Shown: positions 1 to 8,888 of the stretch, in pieces | Position numbering within the stretch: position 1 is the stretch's first letter | Layout of the letters: each line of letters opens with the position of its first letter | Source: DASPHG01 sp963748315 | Lineage (GTDB): Bacteria > Actinomycetota > Thermoleophilia > Solirubrobacterales > Thermoleophilaceae | DNA length: 64,000 bases | Assembly (NCBI GenBank): GCA_963748315.1 | Contig: CAVVIK010000006.1 | Location: forward strand, 682,001 to 746,000 | Reading direction: 5' to 3' | Translations under genes and position numbers: made by a program | The notes under the pieces: generated by a model | The model's input: only the letters and a program-made list of their open reading frames with translations | Database searches by the model: none | What the model was told of the DNA's origin: nothing

Positions 1-1858
1 TCGAGCGCCCCAGGAAGATGTCGGCGGTCGCCTTCCACCAGCCGCGTGAGCAATTAAGCGCGGGGTTTTCGGGGACGAAGTTGCCGGACGCGCTGTAGTC
101 GAAGCCCACGTTCGCAAACCGCAGTGCGCCGAGGCTCGCCTCCGGGACGCGGATGCTCAACTTGTCGAGCACGACGCCGAGGTCGTTGGTCGCGATGAAC
201 TTCGTTTGCCCGCTGGGCGGGTCGCCGCCGAAGAGGTTGAACACCTTTGGCAGCGCGACCCGGACGCCGGCCTCGGTGTAGCGGCGGAAGGAGGAGTCGC
301 GTACGAAAGTGAGGTCCACTTGGCCGTCGAAGTGGAAGCCGGCGAGGTCGGGAAGTGCGCTGCCGGCGTTGAAGCTGAAGAGCGTCACCCGGCCGGGCCG
401 ATCGAAGATGCCGTTGTAGAGCTTGCCCTTGCCCTCGACGTCGAGGTTCACCTTCCGGCTGCCCGGCACTGGGATCGTCGTCGCCGAGCTTCATCGACGC
501 GCTCGCGGAGACGATGCGCCCGAGCTGTGGCGACAGGACAATCGCACCGCCGGACTCCGGTTTGAACACGACCCCATTGATCAGCACCGAGTTCGGCCGT
601 CGCGACACGAATATGTCCAGCACATCGAGCGAGAGCAGCCCGCGCGTCTCGCGCAGGTCGATCTCTGTCTCGAAGCGCGTGCAATTGCGGAGATTGATCT
701 CCTGACATCGCTGGACGACGTAATCGCGCAGCTGTGGCTCCGTGTTGAACTCCGTGACGAGAGCCTGGAGGATCGGTTTCTCGCCCGAGGGGATGTCCTG
801 CGCGCTGGTCACGGCTTCCAGGCAGCCACGGGCCTCGATCACACCGAAAATCACCCGCCCGGTGCACCCCGCGCGCTGGTCCATCAGGGCCGCCTTGGCC
901 GTCGCGCATAACGCCACCTGCGGCGCGCTCGCGGCGGTGACCGGCCGAGAGTCGAGCACCGACGGTCACCGAAACCGTCTGGCTCGTGCGCGACGTCAGG
1001 CCGTCGCTCGAGACCGCGGTGAGCTGGACGTTCAGCGTCGCCTTGCTGATCAGGCGCGTGGCAAGGAAGGGCTGGTTGCCGCCGCACTCGACGTCGGCCT
1101 GCCCGTTGCCGTTCAGGTCCCAGAGGAATCGCGAGGCGCCGGTCGTCCCACTCGCGTCGAAGAGGGTCAGCCCCATCGGGCTCGTCTGTCCGGGCGCGGT
1201 GAAGCGTGAGACGGGCGCGGAACCGCCGCCGCCACCTCCACCGCCGCCGCCCCCGCCGCCCCGCCACCGCCCCCGCCACCCCGCCACCGGAAGCGACCTC
1301 CGGGCCGAAGGTGAAGTCATCGACGCCGAGCGTGTTAGTGCCCATGTCGCGGCGCGTCACCGATACCGCCGTGATCCGCGGCGTCTCACCTGCCGGCTGC
1401 GTCACCGACAGCGGCGCCCATCCGATGCTCGGCGCGGCCACCGACGCGGTGCCGACCTCGTTGAAGTCGCTGTCGTAGGCAGTCAGGAACGTCTCCCCGG
1501 TCGCCTCGTCGCCGCTGAGCTGACGCACATAGGCGGTCACGTGGCCCTGCGGCGAGCTGAAGTCGGCAAACAGCATGTCCGTCGGGCACCCCGAGTCGCA
1601 CTCGACACTGGGGACGAAACAGTCGCTCGCGGCGACGTCGTTCGCCCCGACCTCGCGTTCGCCGGGTCCGACTGGATGCTGGCGTCCGTGGCAGCCGCCG
1701 CCGCCAGGCGAGAAGGTCACGCCCTGGCCGGCGTACTGGTTGGTCAGGGAGCCCGTCGCCTGGTCGTCGAAGGTGATGACCGTCTCGGCGAACGCAGGTG
1801 CCGGCACGGCGAGGCAAGCTGCGGCAGCCAGCCCCGCGAGTCCACTGCGGCGGTCCAC
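1..1858 (-). pseudogene. Secreted multidomain protein with poly-Gly linker; three frameshifts; 3' end outside window
   Basis: Function not recognised. The N-terminus is a signal peptide (about residues 1-24, cleavage after AFA). A secreted beta-rich domain follows, opening with VITFDD and YAGQGVTF, a pattern common in exported lectin-like proteins. A poly-glycine linker (about 1224-1300) leads to an Ig/PKD-like stretch (FLWDLNGNGQADV) and a C-terminal domain with several Cys that runs off the window. The frame changes three times: in the Gly linker, near 955, and near 485 (where TIPVPGSRKVNLDVEGK resumes). Each new frame reads as good protein at once, so this is a recent break or base-call error in one gene. 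It is the last gene of the Tad-side minus-strand run, 45 bp after the second Flp pilin. Confidence 0.7.
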
Positions 1859-1884
1859 GATCCCAAGCTACCCCCGCCGCGCCA

Positions 1885-1905
1885 GAAAAGCCAGCGCTCG
1901 GCGCT
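1885..1905 (-). terminator. Possible intrinsic terminator after second Flp pilin
   Basis: On the minus strand AGCGC-CGA-GCGCT forms a 5-bp stem with a 3-nt loop, followed by GGCTTTTC. It overlaps the pilin stop codon and lies before the secreted-protein gene. The stem is short and the T run is only four, so termination is weakly supported; it may only attenuate read-through. Confidence 0.3.
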
Positions 1906-2080
1906 AGGGGAACGCGTCGATCGCGACCTCGAACCACTCGGTGACGCCGCCGCCCAGCACGTCGATCGCCCCCATCACCATCACCGCCACCAGCAGGGTA
2001 ATGAGCGAGTACTCGACGAGCCCTTGGCCTTTCTCACTGCGCAGCGTCAGCAGGATCTGCTGGAGAGAAGTGCGCGCCAT
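1904..2080 (-). CDS. Second Flp/Fap-type pilin
   Basis: A 58-residue Flp-family pilin. The hallmark is the segment EKGQGLVEYSLI (residues 16-27): a Gly before the hydrophobic helix with Glu at +5 and Tyr at +6 of the mature protein, followed by about 20 hydrophobic residues. The family's prepilin peptidase cuts after the Gly of GQG. The ATG at 2080 is chosen because it gives the short charged leader typical of Flp; the longer reading to 2341 lies inside the upstream gene. It sits at the far 3' end of the Tad unit, 2 bp after the small membrane protein gene, and differs from the main pilin at 13854-14054. It may be a minor pilin or an alternative major one. Confidence 0.85.
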   Translation of the reverse strand: MARTSLQQILLTLRSEKGQGLVEYSLITLLVAVMVMGAIDVLGGGVTEWFEVAIDAFP

Positions 2081-2082
2081 CC

Positions 2083-2499
2083 TCAAAGCACCCCGATCGT
2101 GGCGCAGCCCAGCGCGACGGCCAGCACTCCGATGCTGACGGCGAAAGCGGCGATCCCGCGCTGCCGCGGCTCCGTCGTCTCGCGGCGGGCAACCGTGCCC
2201 AGCATTGCGCCACCGGTACCGAGGACAAATGGGAGCCCCGTCCACGCCGACGCGACGCTGAAGCACCCGATGACGCTCGTCGCAAGTGCGGCATTGGCAG
2301 TCCCCTCGGATTTGCGAAGTTTGGCCCGCGGGAGCACCCACGCGAACAGCAGTACCGCGAACCCGATGGTGACGGCGCCCGCCAGGCCGGCGAGAATCGG
2401 GGCTTCACCCCCGGCGTCGTCGGATGCGCGGTCGATGACGATCGCCGCGATTCCGGCCGCTGTGGCGAGCACCGCCGCGACTGTCTCGCCGACCGACAC
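2083..2499 (-). CDS. Small four-helix membrane protein (DUF4190-like)
   Basis: A 138-residue protein with four predicted membrane helices in two pairs joined by a charged loop (PRAKLRKSEG). The pattern of AALATSVIGCF and a Gly-rich helix resembles DUF4190-type proteins, which have no firm function. The GTG start at 2499 is chosen because AGGAGGT lies about 8 nt upstream, inside the last codons of ftsH. A longer reading to 2625 would overlap ftsH and adds a basic, non-protein-like stretch. The gap to the ftsH stop is 4 bp, so the two are probably co-transcribed, and the second pilin follows after 2 bp. It could be a substrate or membrane partner of the neighbouring protease, but nothing in the sequence proves that. 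Confidence 0.75.
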   Translation of the reverse strand: MSVGETVAAVLATAAGIAAIVIDRASDDAGGEAPILAGLAGAVTIGFAVLLFAWVLPRAKLRKSEGTANAALATSVIGCFSVASAWTGLPFVLGTGGAMLGTVARRETTEPRQRGIAAFAVSIGVLAVALGCATIGVL

Positions 2500-2503
2500 G
2501 GCG

Positions 2504-4492
2504 CTAGTTACCTCCTGGCGCCTCGTCGCGCATCGCCGTGGTGGCTTCGTCCGCGGCGGCTGCAGCAGCTTCGTCCGCGAGCTGGTGCCCGAACCCCGCT
2601 GCCTGATACGCGTCCTCTTCGTCAAGCGTCTCCCGATCGAGCAGCGCCTGCGCCAGCGCGTCGAGACGATCGCGGTGCTCGCGCAAACGTGAGAGCGCCA
2701 GCTGGTAAGCCTCGCTCACGATCCGCCGTACCTCCGCGTCGATGAGTTCGCGGGTTGCCTCCGAGGTGCCATCCGAGCCGGTCGGCTCGCCACCCCGCGG
2801 CAGCACCGCGACGAGCCCGACACGGTCGGACATGCCCCAGCGACCGACCATCAGCCGCGCGAGCTTGGTCACCTGTTCGAGGTCCGACTCAGCTCCTGAC
2901 GTTACGTCCTCGTAGATGATCTCCTCCGCGGCGCGGCCCCCGAGCAGGCCCATGATCCGTCCGCGGAGATAGCGTGAGCCGTAGCCGTAGCGGTCGTTCT
3001 CGGGGCTCTGAAGCGTCACGCCGAGCATCGTCCCGCGCGGCACGATCGAGACCTTCCTGACCGGGTCGGCGCCCGGTTCGAGCATTCCGAGTAGCGCGTG
3101 GCCCGCCTCGTGATAGGCGGTGCGCTCGCGATCGAAGGGGGACAGCGCAATGCGCCGCTCGGCGCCGAGGACGACCTTTTCCAGCGCTTCCATGAAGTCG
3201 CGCGTCTCGACCGCCGTGCGGTGTGCGCGCGCGGCGAGCAGGGCCGCTTCGTTCACGAGATTGCGCAGGTCGGCGCCGACCATGCCCGGCGTGCTCGAAG
3301 CGACCCGGTCGATCTTTACGTCATCGGCGAGCGGGACGTTGCGGGTGTGAACGCGCAGGATGTGCTCGCGCCCCTCGCGGTCCGGCGGGCTGACGGCGAC
3401 GCGCCGGTCGAATCGGCCTGGCCGGAGGAGCGCCGCATCGAGGACTTCCGGCCGGTTCGTGGACGCGAGCACGATCACGCCCTCGGCGCCGGTGAAGCCG
3501 TCCATCTCCGTGAGAATCTGGTTGAGCGTCTGCTCACGTTCGTCGCTCCCGGCACTCCCGAACCTCGGCCCGCTACCGCCGCGTGCACGCCCGATGGCGT
3601 CGAGCTCGTCGATGAACACGATCGCCGGCGCGTGCTCCTTCGCCTGCCGGAACAGGTCCCGCACTCGGCTCGCGCCGACGCCGACGACCATCTCGATGAA
3701 CTCGGAGGCAGACATCGAGTAGAACGGCACGCCCGCCTCGCCGGCCACTGCACGCGCCAGCAGCGTCTTCCCTGTGCCGGGCGGCCCTGAGAGCAGCACA
3801 CCACGCGGGATGGCCGCTCCCAGCGCCTGATAGCGGGCAGGGTTGCGCAGGAAGTCGACGATCTCGACCAGTGCCTCCTTGGCGTCGTCGATGCCGGCCA
3901 CGTCCTCGAACGTGGTCCTGTGCTGTGACGCGTCGTACAGGGCGGCTTTCGACTTGCCGATCTTCAAGATCCCCCCGCTCGTCCGGCGAAGGATGAGAAC
4001 GAGCATCGTCACGATGAGAAGCGCCGGGCCAAAGCCGACGACGACCACCAGCCACAGCGGACGCGTTGCTTTGGGCGCGCGAGCAGAGATCGTCACGTCA
4101 TTGCGCTCCAGCTTCGCGAGCAGGTTGTCCTCGGCGAAGAAGGGCCGCCGCGTCGAGAACTCGTTCGAGCGCTCGCCATTCCACTCAAACTCGCGGTCGA
4201 GTATCCCCTGGATCGCATCGCCAGAAGACGTGACCTCTTGCACTTGTCCCGCCTCTACGAGCGCGCGGAACTCCGTGTACGGAATCGTCATTCGCTGCGC
4301 CGGCTGGACCAGCGCGATGGCGAGCCCCAGGTTGATCGCGAGAAGCACCGCGACCAGCATCCAGAAGCGCCGGCCGGTCGGCAGGAGCTTGCGGCGCGGC
4401 GGACGCGACTCTTTTTCCGGCTCACCCTCGACCTTCCAGGGCGTCGGCTCGTCCGGCGGCCGCTCTGCGTCGCTCGGCTTGCTCTCGCTCAT
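2504..4492 (-). CDS. ftsH: FtsH-type ATP-dependent membrane zinc metalloprotease inside the Tad operon
   Basis: A 662-residue AAA+ protease that unfolds and degrades membrane and cytosolic proteins as a hexamer. TM helices lie at about 43-63 and 145-168 with an extracytoplasmic domain between. The AAA module has Walker A GPPGTGKT (236-243), Walker B IVFIDE (291-296), the pore motif EMVVGVGA (267-274) and the second region of homology LLRPGRFDRR. The zinc site is HEAGH (461-465), with the third ligand probably in AESDLEQ. The ATG at 4492 overlaps the YHS gene stop as ATGA, indicating translational coupling; an ORF reading to 4723 is only read-through of that gene's other frame. The length is typical. 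The genuine oddity is its place in a pilus operon, which suggests an accessory rather than a housekeeping FtsH. Confidence 0.95.
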   Translation of the reverse strand: MSESKPSDAERPPDEPTPWKVEGEPEKESRPPRRKLLPTGRRFWMLVAVLLAINLGLAIALVQPAQRMTIPYTEFRALVEAGQVQEVTSSGDAIQGILDREFEWNGERSNEFSTRRPFFAEDNLLAKLERNDVTISARAPKATRPLWLVVVVGFGPALLIVTMLVLILRRTSGGILKIGKSKAALYDASQHRTTFEDVAGIDDAKEALVEIVDFLRNPARYQALGAAIPRGVLLSGPPGTGKTLLARAVAGEAGVPFYSMSASEFIEMVVGVGASRVRDLFRQAKEHAPAIVFIDELDAIGRARGGSGPRFGSAGSDEREQTLNQILTEMDGFTGAEGVIVLASTNRPEVLDAALLRPGRFDRRVAVSPPDREGREHILRVHTRNVPLADDVKIDRVASSTPGMVGADLRNLVNEAALLAARAHRTAVETRDFMEALEKVVLGAERRIALSPFDRERTAYHEAGHALLGMLEPGADPVRKVSIVPRGTMLGVTLQSPENDRYGYGSRYLRGRIMGLLGGRAAEEIIYEDVTSGAESDLEQVTKLARLMVGRWGMSDRVGLVAVLPRGGEPTGSDGTSEATRELIDAEVRRIVSEAYQLALSRLREHRDRLDALAQALLDRETLDEEDAYQAAGFGHQLADEAAAAAADEATTAMRDEAPGGN

Positions 4493-4707
4493 TGCATCTC
4501 CGGGTCGCGTACCGAGATTGCGAAGCGTTCGGCACACTCGAGCGAGCAGAAATAGTGCTGACGCTCGTTGTGCAGCAGCTGGCCCGTGATCTCGCCTCCC
4601 GCGAGCGCACGGCCGCACACCGGGTCGACGACGCGCTCGTCCTCGTCGCGGGCGGGGCCGCGCACCGGCAGGAAAATGAACACCGGCTGAGCGATGTTCT
4701 CCCGCAT
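4489..4707 (-). CDS. YHS/TRASH-like metal-binding domain protein
   Basis: A 72-residue soluble protein. The second half has the YHS-domain layout: DPVCGR (Cys31) followed by YFCSLECAERF (Cys54, Cys58, Phe62). YHS and TRASH modules bind transition metals through such cysteines and often accompany metal transporters or regulators. The start overlaps the tadC stop by one base (TAATG) and the stop overlaps the ftsH start by four (ATGA), so it is tightly coupled to both. A role in delivering or sensing zinc for the FtsH protease is a guess from context. Hydrophobic residues near the N-terminus (IAQPVFIFLPV) are too short for a confident membrane helix. Confidence 0.8.
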   Translation of the reverse strand: MRENIAQPVFIFLPVRGPARDEDERVVDPVCGRALAGGEITGQLLHNERQHYFCSLECAERFAISVRDPEMQ

Positions 4708-5621
4708 TAGAGCGCCTCGCCAATCTTCGATAGAGCCGGGTACAGCAGGACGATGAACAGCGAGGGAAAGATCAGGAAGACGAGTGGGAACAGCATCTTG
4801 ATCGGCGCCTTCTGCGCACGCTCCTCGGCGATGGCACGGCGACGCTTCCGCATCTCCGAGGCCAGGTTGCGCATTATCTGCCCGATCGAGACGCCGAGCT
4901 GCTCGCCTTGCAGGACCGACCGGACAAACGACCGCATCGACGGGCTGTCGACGCGCGCCATCATGTTCGAAAGCGATTCGGACGTCGATAGACCCATACG
5001 AGTCTCCTGCGTGGTGAGCCGCAGCTCATCGCCGAGCGGGCCGGTGACTCGCTCCGCCGCTTGCTGCAGCGCGCCGCTGAATCCGACACCTGCCTCGATG
5101 GTGACGATCAGCAGGTCGACGAGCTCGGCCATGTCTCGGTCGATCTGGGCGACGCGCGCCTTCGCGCGGCGCTCGATCGCAACATCCGGCAGGCGCCAGC
5201 CCAGAAGCGCGCCGATGACCATCCCGAACACTAGGAGCGCGAATCCCGCGCCGAACGCGCTCGCTGCGAACGCGACCACACCCGGCATCACGACGGCCGT
5301 GATCGCACGTGCTCCCACGAACGCAAGCGGCGAGAAGGTGTAGATACCGGCTGCGGTCAGCCGGCGGCGAATCTCGTCCTCGTCCAGGAGCGCCGGATAT
5401 CGGCGGGCGAGTGCCGCGCCGACGTTCGCCGCAAGCCTGCGGAGTGTGCGCCCCTCGACGGAGGGCGTCTCGAGCGTACCCGCGGCGGTCGAGACGTATC
5501 CGTAGACCTGGACCTCACCGACCCGTTCGGCCGTCTCGAGACGCGGCAGTAGGAGAGCGCGGAGCGTCAGAGCTACCACGATCCCGAAGAGGAAGAGCGC
5601 GGTGATTGCAATGAGTGTCAT
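4707..5621 (-). CDS. tadC: TadC-like pilus inner-membrane platform protein (T2SSF domain)
   Basis: A 304-residue protein with a T2SSF/GspF domain at about 165-290 and membrane helices near residues 1-25, 105-145 and at the C-terminus (MLFPLVFLIFPSLFIVLLYPAL). TadB and TadC form the inner-membrane platform on which the CpaF/TadA ATPase drives Flp pilus assembly. Segments typical of the family are DMAELVDLLIVTIEAGVGFSGALQ and GEQLGVSIGQIMRNLASEMR. It is 10 bp downstream of the VWA-TadB gene and overlaps the YHS gene by one base. Length and content are normal for TadC. Confidence 0.92.
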   Translation of the reverse strand: MTLIAITALFLFGIVVALTLRALLLPRLETAERVGEVQVYGYVSTAAGTLETPSVEGRTLRRLAANVGAALARRYPALLDEDEIRRRLTAAGIYTFSPLAFVGARAITAVVMPGVVAFAASAFGAGFALLVFGMVIGALLGWRLPDVAIERRAKARVAQIDRDMAELVDLLIVTIEAGVGFSGALQQAAERVTGPLGDELRLTTQETRMGLSTSESLSNMMARVDSPSMRSFVRSVLQGEQLGVSIGQIMRNLASEMRKRRRAIAEERAQKAPIKMLFPLVFLIFPSLFIVLLYPALSKIGEAL

Positions 5622-5631
5622 GGCTATCTCC

Positions 5632-7524
5632 TCAGACCTTGATCTCGACGATTCGCTTGATGATCAGCGAGCCAGAAACGCCCATCGTGATCGCCAGGCC
5701 GAGCAGGATGTTGCCCGGCGTTGTCTTCAGCAACGGGTCCAGATAGGTGGGTCGTACGAGGATCAGGTACATCACCAGGCCAAGCGGCACGAGGGAGACC
5801 ACCCAGCGCGAGAGCCGGCCCTGCGCCGTGAGGGTTGAGATGAGGCGCCGCAGGGCGACGCGCTCACGGATCGTGTCGGCGACACGGTCGAGCACCTCGG
5901 CCGAGTTGCCACCGGCCTCGCGCTGTAGCGCCGCCACGAGTGCCACCTGGTGGAGGTCGCGATTCTCCATACGCTCGACCACCGTGCCCAGCGACTCCTC
6001 CAGGGGTACGCCGAGGCGCTCGTCGGACACGACGCGCTCGAATTCCCGCTTCGCCGGCTGTGGCGCGTCCTGGACCGCTACAGCGAGCGCGCCGGCGAAG
6101 CTCTGCCCGGCGCGCATCGCGGATGCGATCACCTGCAGATTGTCAGCGAGCTGCTCGCCGAACAGGCGGCGGCTCCTGGCCGCGCGGTAGGAGACGAACT
6201 TACGCACACCGATCGGCACGATCGCCGCGAGCACGGCGGGCCATGTGGCGCCACTGATAGTCGCGAATAGCCACATCGTGAGCACCGTCATGGCTGCGGT
6301 CAGCACAGCGATCTGCGCCGGCTTCTGGCGGATCCCCGCGATCTCGACGTCGATCGCAAATCGTCTCCACCAGGCGCGTCCGCGAAGGCCCGTGTCGAGT
6401 CGCTCGTAAAGCGTGTCGCGATTCGCGTCCTCGACGCGCTCCGTCTCCGCCTCCGCCTGGCCCATCGTGACGAACGCAGCGATCCGCTCCTCTGCGCTCG
6501 GCGGACGGCGCCGGTCGATCATGATCCACGCGGCCGCGAAGCAGATCAAGAACGCGGAGCCGAAGCCCACCAGGATCATGGCGGTGGCCGAGGCCCAGAA
6601 GCCGCTTGCCTCCGGGCTGACAGGTGGCTGCGGCGGCGCGGCGATCTTCGGGCTTCTGTAGCTCAGTGTCGCCTGTCCCGGCACGCCGGCTACGTTCGCC
6701 TCGACGAGAACGTCGTGCTTCGGACCGGCGACCGAGCTGTAGCTCAGCAGGTACTCGCGCGCGAGTCGCGCACCGAGCTCGTCGTAGATGCTCTCGAGCT
6801 CGCTTGCCGAAGGCGCCACGGTGTACTCGCCCCCGGCGGCCTCCGCAAGACGAACGAGCTCCGTTTCGTTGAACCGCGGCGACTCGAGGCCGATGGTGAA
6901 CACGCGTACGCCACGAGCCTCCGCGGCCTCCGTCACTTCGCTCATGGCGGTACGGCTGCCGGTGTCGGCGCCGTCCGAGAGCACGACCACCGAACCGGCC
7001 TGGACGTCGGCTTCGTGGAGCGCGCCGAGCGCCGCCATCACGCCGTCCCGCATGTGCGTCTGCTTCGCTAGCGTCGGCGGCTCCGCCAGCGCCGCCTCGA
7101 TCGCGTCGTCGTCGGTCGTCGGCACAAGCGCCGTGCGTGGCCGCCGGTCGAAGGTGACGATGCCCAGCTCCTGCGACGTGCGCCGGTGGGACGCAAACGC
7201 TCGGGCGGCCTCGAGTGCGCGCTCGATCGGCTCGCCGCGCATGCTGTTGCTGGTGTCGATCGCCAGGACAGTTCCGAAGTCCGACTCCGCGCTCGAGCCC
7301 ACCGACTTCACCGACAGCCCATGGACCGGCTCGCCGTTCTCGGACACCGCGACGTCATCCGGGTCGATGACAACACCGGGCGGCAGGCTCAGGACGAGCG
7401 ACTTGTGTGGGAACGTCGCCTGGCCGCCCGGCGACAGCCGGAGGCCATCTGCCGCCACGCCGGCGGAGGTGAGCGGGGCGGCCACGAGGGTCGCCGCGAG
7501 GAGCGGTAGGACGAGCCGCCTCAT
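5632..7524 (-). CDS. tadB: VWA-TadB fusion: von Willebrand A domain joined to a T2SSF pilus platform protein
   Basis: A 630-residue fusion. A signal peptide (about 1-24) precedes a VWA domain (about 83-255) with an intact MIDAS: DTSNS (90-94), a downstream Thr/Asp (THMRD), and LSDGAD (182-187). A Pro-rich linker and TM helix (about 313-337) follow, then a cytoplasmic T2SSF domain (about 460-590) and two C-terminal helices. The second half matches TadB, and TadC lies next to it, so the fusion fills the TadB slot. The topology would place a metal-dependent adhesion domain outside the membrane on the pilus motor platform. The ATG at 7524 overlaps the CpaF stop (ATGA). No second tadB is seen. The MIDAS looks functional; the ligand is unknown. 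Confidence 0.92.
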   Translation of the reverse strand: MRRLVLPLLAATLVAAPLTSAGVAADGLRLSPGGQATFPHKSLVLSLPPGVVIDPDDVAVSENGEPVHGLSVKSVGSSAESDFGTVLAIDTSNSMRGEPIERALEAARAFASHRRTSQELGIVTFDRRPRTALVPTTDDDAIEAALAEPPTLAKQTHMRDGVMAALGALHEADVQAGSVVVLSDGADTGSRTAMSEVTEAAEARGVRVFTIGLESPRFNETELVRLAEAAGGEYTVAPSASELESIYDELGARLAREYLLSYSSVAGPKHDVLVEANVAGVPGQATLSYRSPKIAAPPQPPVSPEASGFWASATAMILVGFGSAFLICFAAAWIMIDRRRPPSAEERIAAFVTMGQAEAETERVEDANRDTLYERLDTGLRGRAWWRRFAIDVEIAGIRQKPAQIAVLTAAMTVLTMWLFATISGATWPAVLAAIVPIGVRKFVSYRAARSRRLFGEQLADNLQVIASAMRAGQSFAGALAVAVQDAPQPAKREFERVVSDERLGVPLEESLGTVVERMENRDLHQVALVAALQREAGGNSAEVLDRVADTIRERVALRRLISTLTAQGRLSRWVVSLVPLGLVMYLILVRPTYLDPLLKTTPGNILLGLAITMGVSGSLIIKRIVEIKV

Positions 7525-8888
7525 CCCGTACCCGCCCCCGTCAGGTCACCAAGAGTTCGTGCCGCGCCAGGCTCCGTGGGACCCATGTTCGCGGGCAGCT
7601 CGATGCCGCGGCGCTCGAACTTGGCCGTAAAGCTCGGCCGGAGGCCAGTCGACCGCAACTCGCCGACGACCTTGCGGTCGGCGGTCACGCTGTCGACCTT
7701 GAACTGGTACAGGTCGTGGAGGGTGATCACGTCCGACTCCATCCGCTGCACCTCGGTGATCGCCGTCACCCGGCGCGAGCCGTCCTGAAGACGCTCGAGA
7801 TGCACGATCAGTTCGAGTGCCGCGGCAACCTGCTGCCGGATCGCGCGGACCGGGAGGTCGTAGCCGGCCATGAGCACCATCGTCTCGAGGCGCGACAGCG
7901 CGTCGCGCGTGCTGTTCGCGTGCACCGTGCAGAGTGATCCGTCGTGGCCGGTGTTCATCGCCTGGAGCATGTCCAGCGTCTCGGGGCCGCGGACCTCGCC
8001 GACGATGATCCGATCGGGCCGCATGCGCAGCGAGTTGCGGACGAGCTCGCGAATCGGGATCTCGCCCTCGCCCTCGATGTTCTTCGGGCGCGCCTCGAGC
8101 CGCAGAACGTGCGCCTGGTTGAGGCGCAGCTCGGCGGCGTCTTCGATCGTGACGATCCGGTCGGCATCGGGGATCGCCGTCGACATCGCGTTCAGCAGCG
8201 TCGTCTTACCTGAGCCGGTGCCGCCCGAGACGAGGATGTTGAGCTCTGCGCAGACGCAGCGCTCGAGGAAGTCGACGGTGTCCGTCGTGAGCGTGCCCAG
8301 CCTGATCATGTCGTCGAGCCCGAGCCGCTTCTTGCTGAACTTTCGGATCGTTACGACGGGGCCGCCGAGCGAGAGCGGCGGCAGCACGACGTTCACGCGG
8401 CTGCCGTCCTGCAGGCGCGCATCAACCATCGGCGACGACTCGTCGACACGGCGCCCGACCTGGGCGACGATCTTGTTGATGATCCGCCGCAGGTGCGAGT
8501 CGTCGGTGAACCGCACCGGGGTGCGCGTGAGGCGCCCTTGGCGCTCGATCCAGACTTCGTTCGGCCCGTTGACCATCACCTCGGTGATGCTCTCGTCCGC
8601 CAGGAAGCGCTCGAGCGGGCCATGCCCGAGCGTGTCGTCAGCGATCTCCTCGACGAGCCGCTCGCGGTCGTCGCGAGCGATCCCGGTCTCTTGCCCGAGC
8701 CGCTCGCGGATGTCCGCCACCACACGGGTGCGCAGCGCCGCAGGATTGGTGTCTGCGTGCATGAACTGCGGGCCCAGGTCACCGATCACCGCCATGTGGA
8801 TGCGGTTCTTGACCTCGGCGAAGCTGTCCGCCTCCTGCACGACAACAGGCGCTTGGCGCTGGCTGTTGAGCCGCTCGTGGAGCTGCAT
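7521..8888 (-). CDS. cpaF: Tad pilus assembly/secretion ATPase (CpaF/TadA)
   Basis: A 455-residue type II/IV secretion ATPase that powers Flp pilus assembly from the cytoplasmic face. It shows Walker A GGTGSGKT (222-229), an Asp box VTIEDAAEL (about 246-254), Walker B RIIVGEVRGPE (293-303) and a His box TGHDGSLCTVHAN (313-325), all in the expected order. The N-terminal region up to about 170 is the usual CpaF N-domain. The ATG at 8888 overlaps the CpaE stop in TGATG; extending upstream only reads through cpaE out of frame. The 3' end overlaps the VWA-TadB start. Every catalytic motif is intact. Confidence 0.96.
   Translation of the reverse strand: MQLHERLNSQRQAPVVVQEADSFAEVKNRIHMAVIGDLGPQFMHADTNPAALRTRVVADIRERLGQETGIARDDRERLVEEIADDTLGHGPLERFLADESITEVMVNGPNEVWIERQGRLTRTPVRFTDDSHLRRIINKIVAQVGRRVDESSPMVDARLQDGSRVNVVLPPLSLGGPVVTIRKFSKKRLGLDDMIRLGTLTTDTVDFLERCVCAELNILVSGGTGSGKTTLLNAMSTAIPDADRIVTIEDAAELRLNQAHVLRLEARPKNIEGEGEIPIRELVRNSLRMRPDRIIVGEVRGPETLDMLQAMNTGHDGSLCTVHANSTRDALSRLETMVLMAGYDLPVRAIRQQVAAALELIVHLERLQDGSRRVTAITEVQRMESDVITLHDLYQFKVDSVTADRKVVGELRSTGLRPSFTAKFERRGIELPANMGPTEPGAARTLGDLTGAGTG

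Noticed and set aside
1215..1285. CRISPR-like or tandem repeat in the GCC-rich stretch
   Set aside because: It is a codon run for poly-glycine within a gene, without spacers or repeat units of CRISPR size.
986..2692. Long plus-strand ORF of 568 codons opposite the secreted protein and ftsH end
   Set aside because: Its product is Arg/Pro-rich with no domain and it lies antisense to genes with clear motifs. It is the usual GC-frame shadow.
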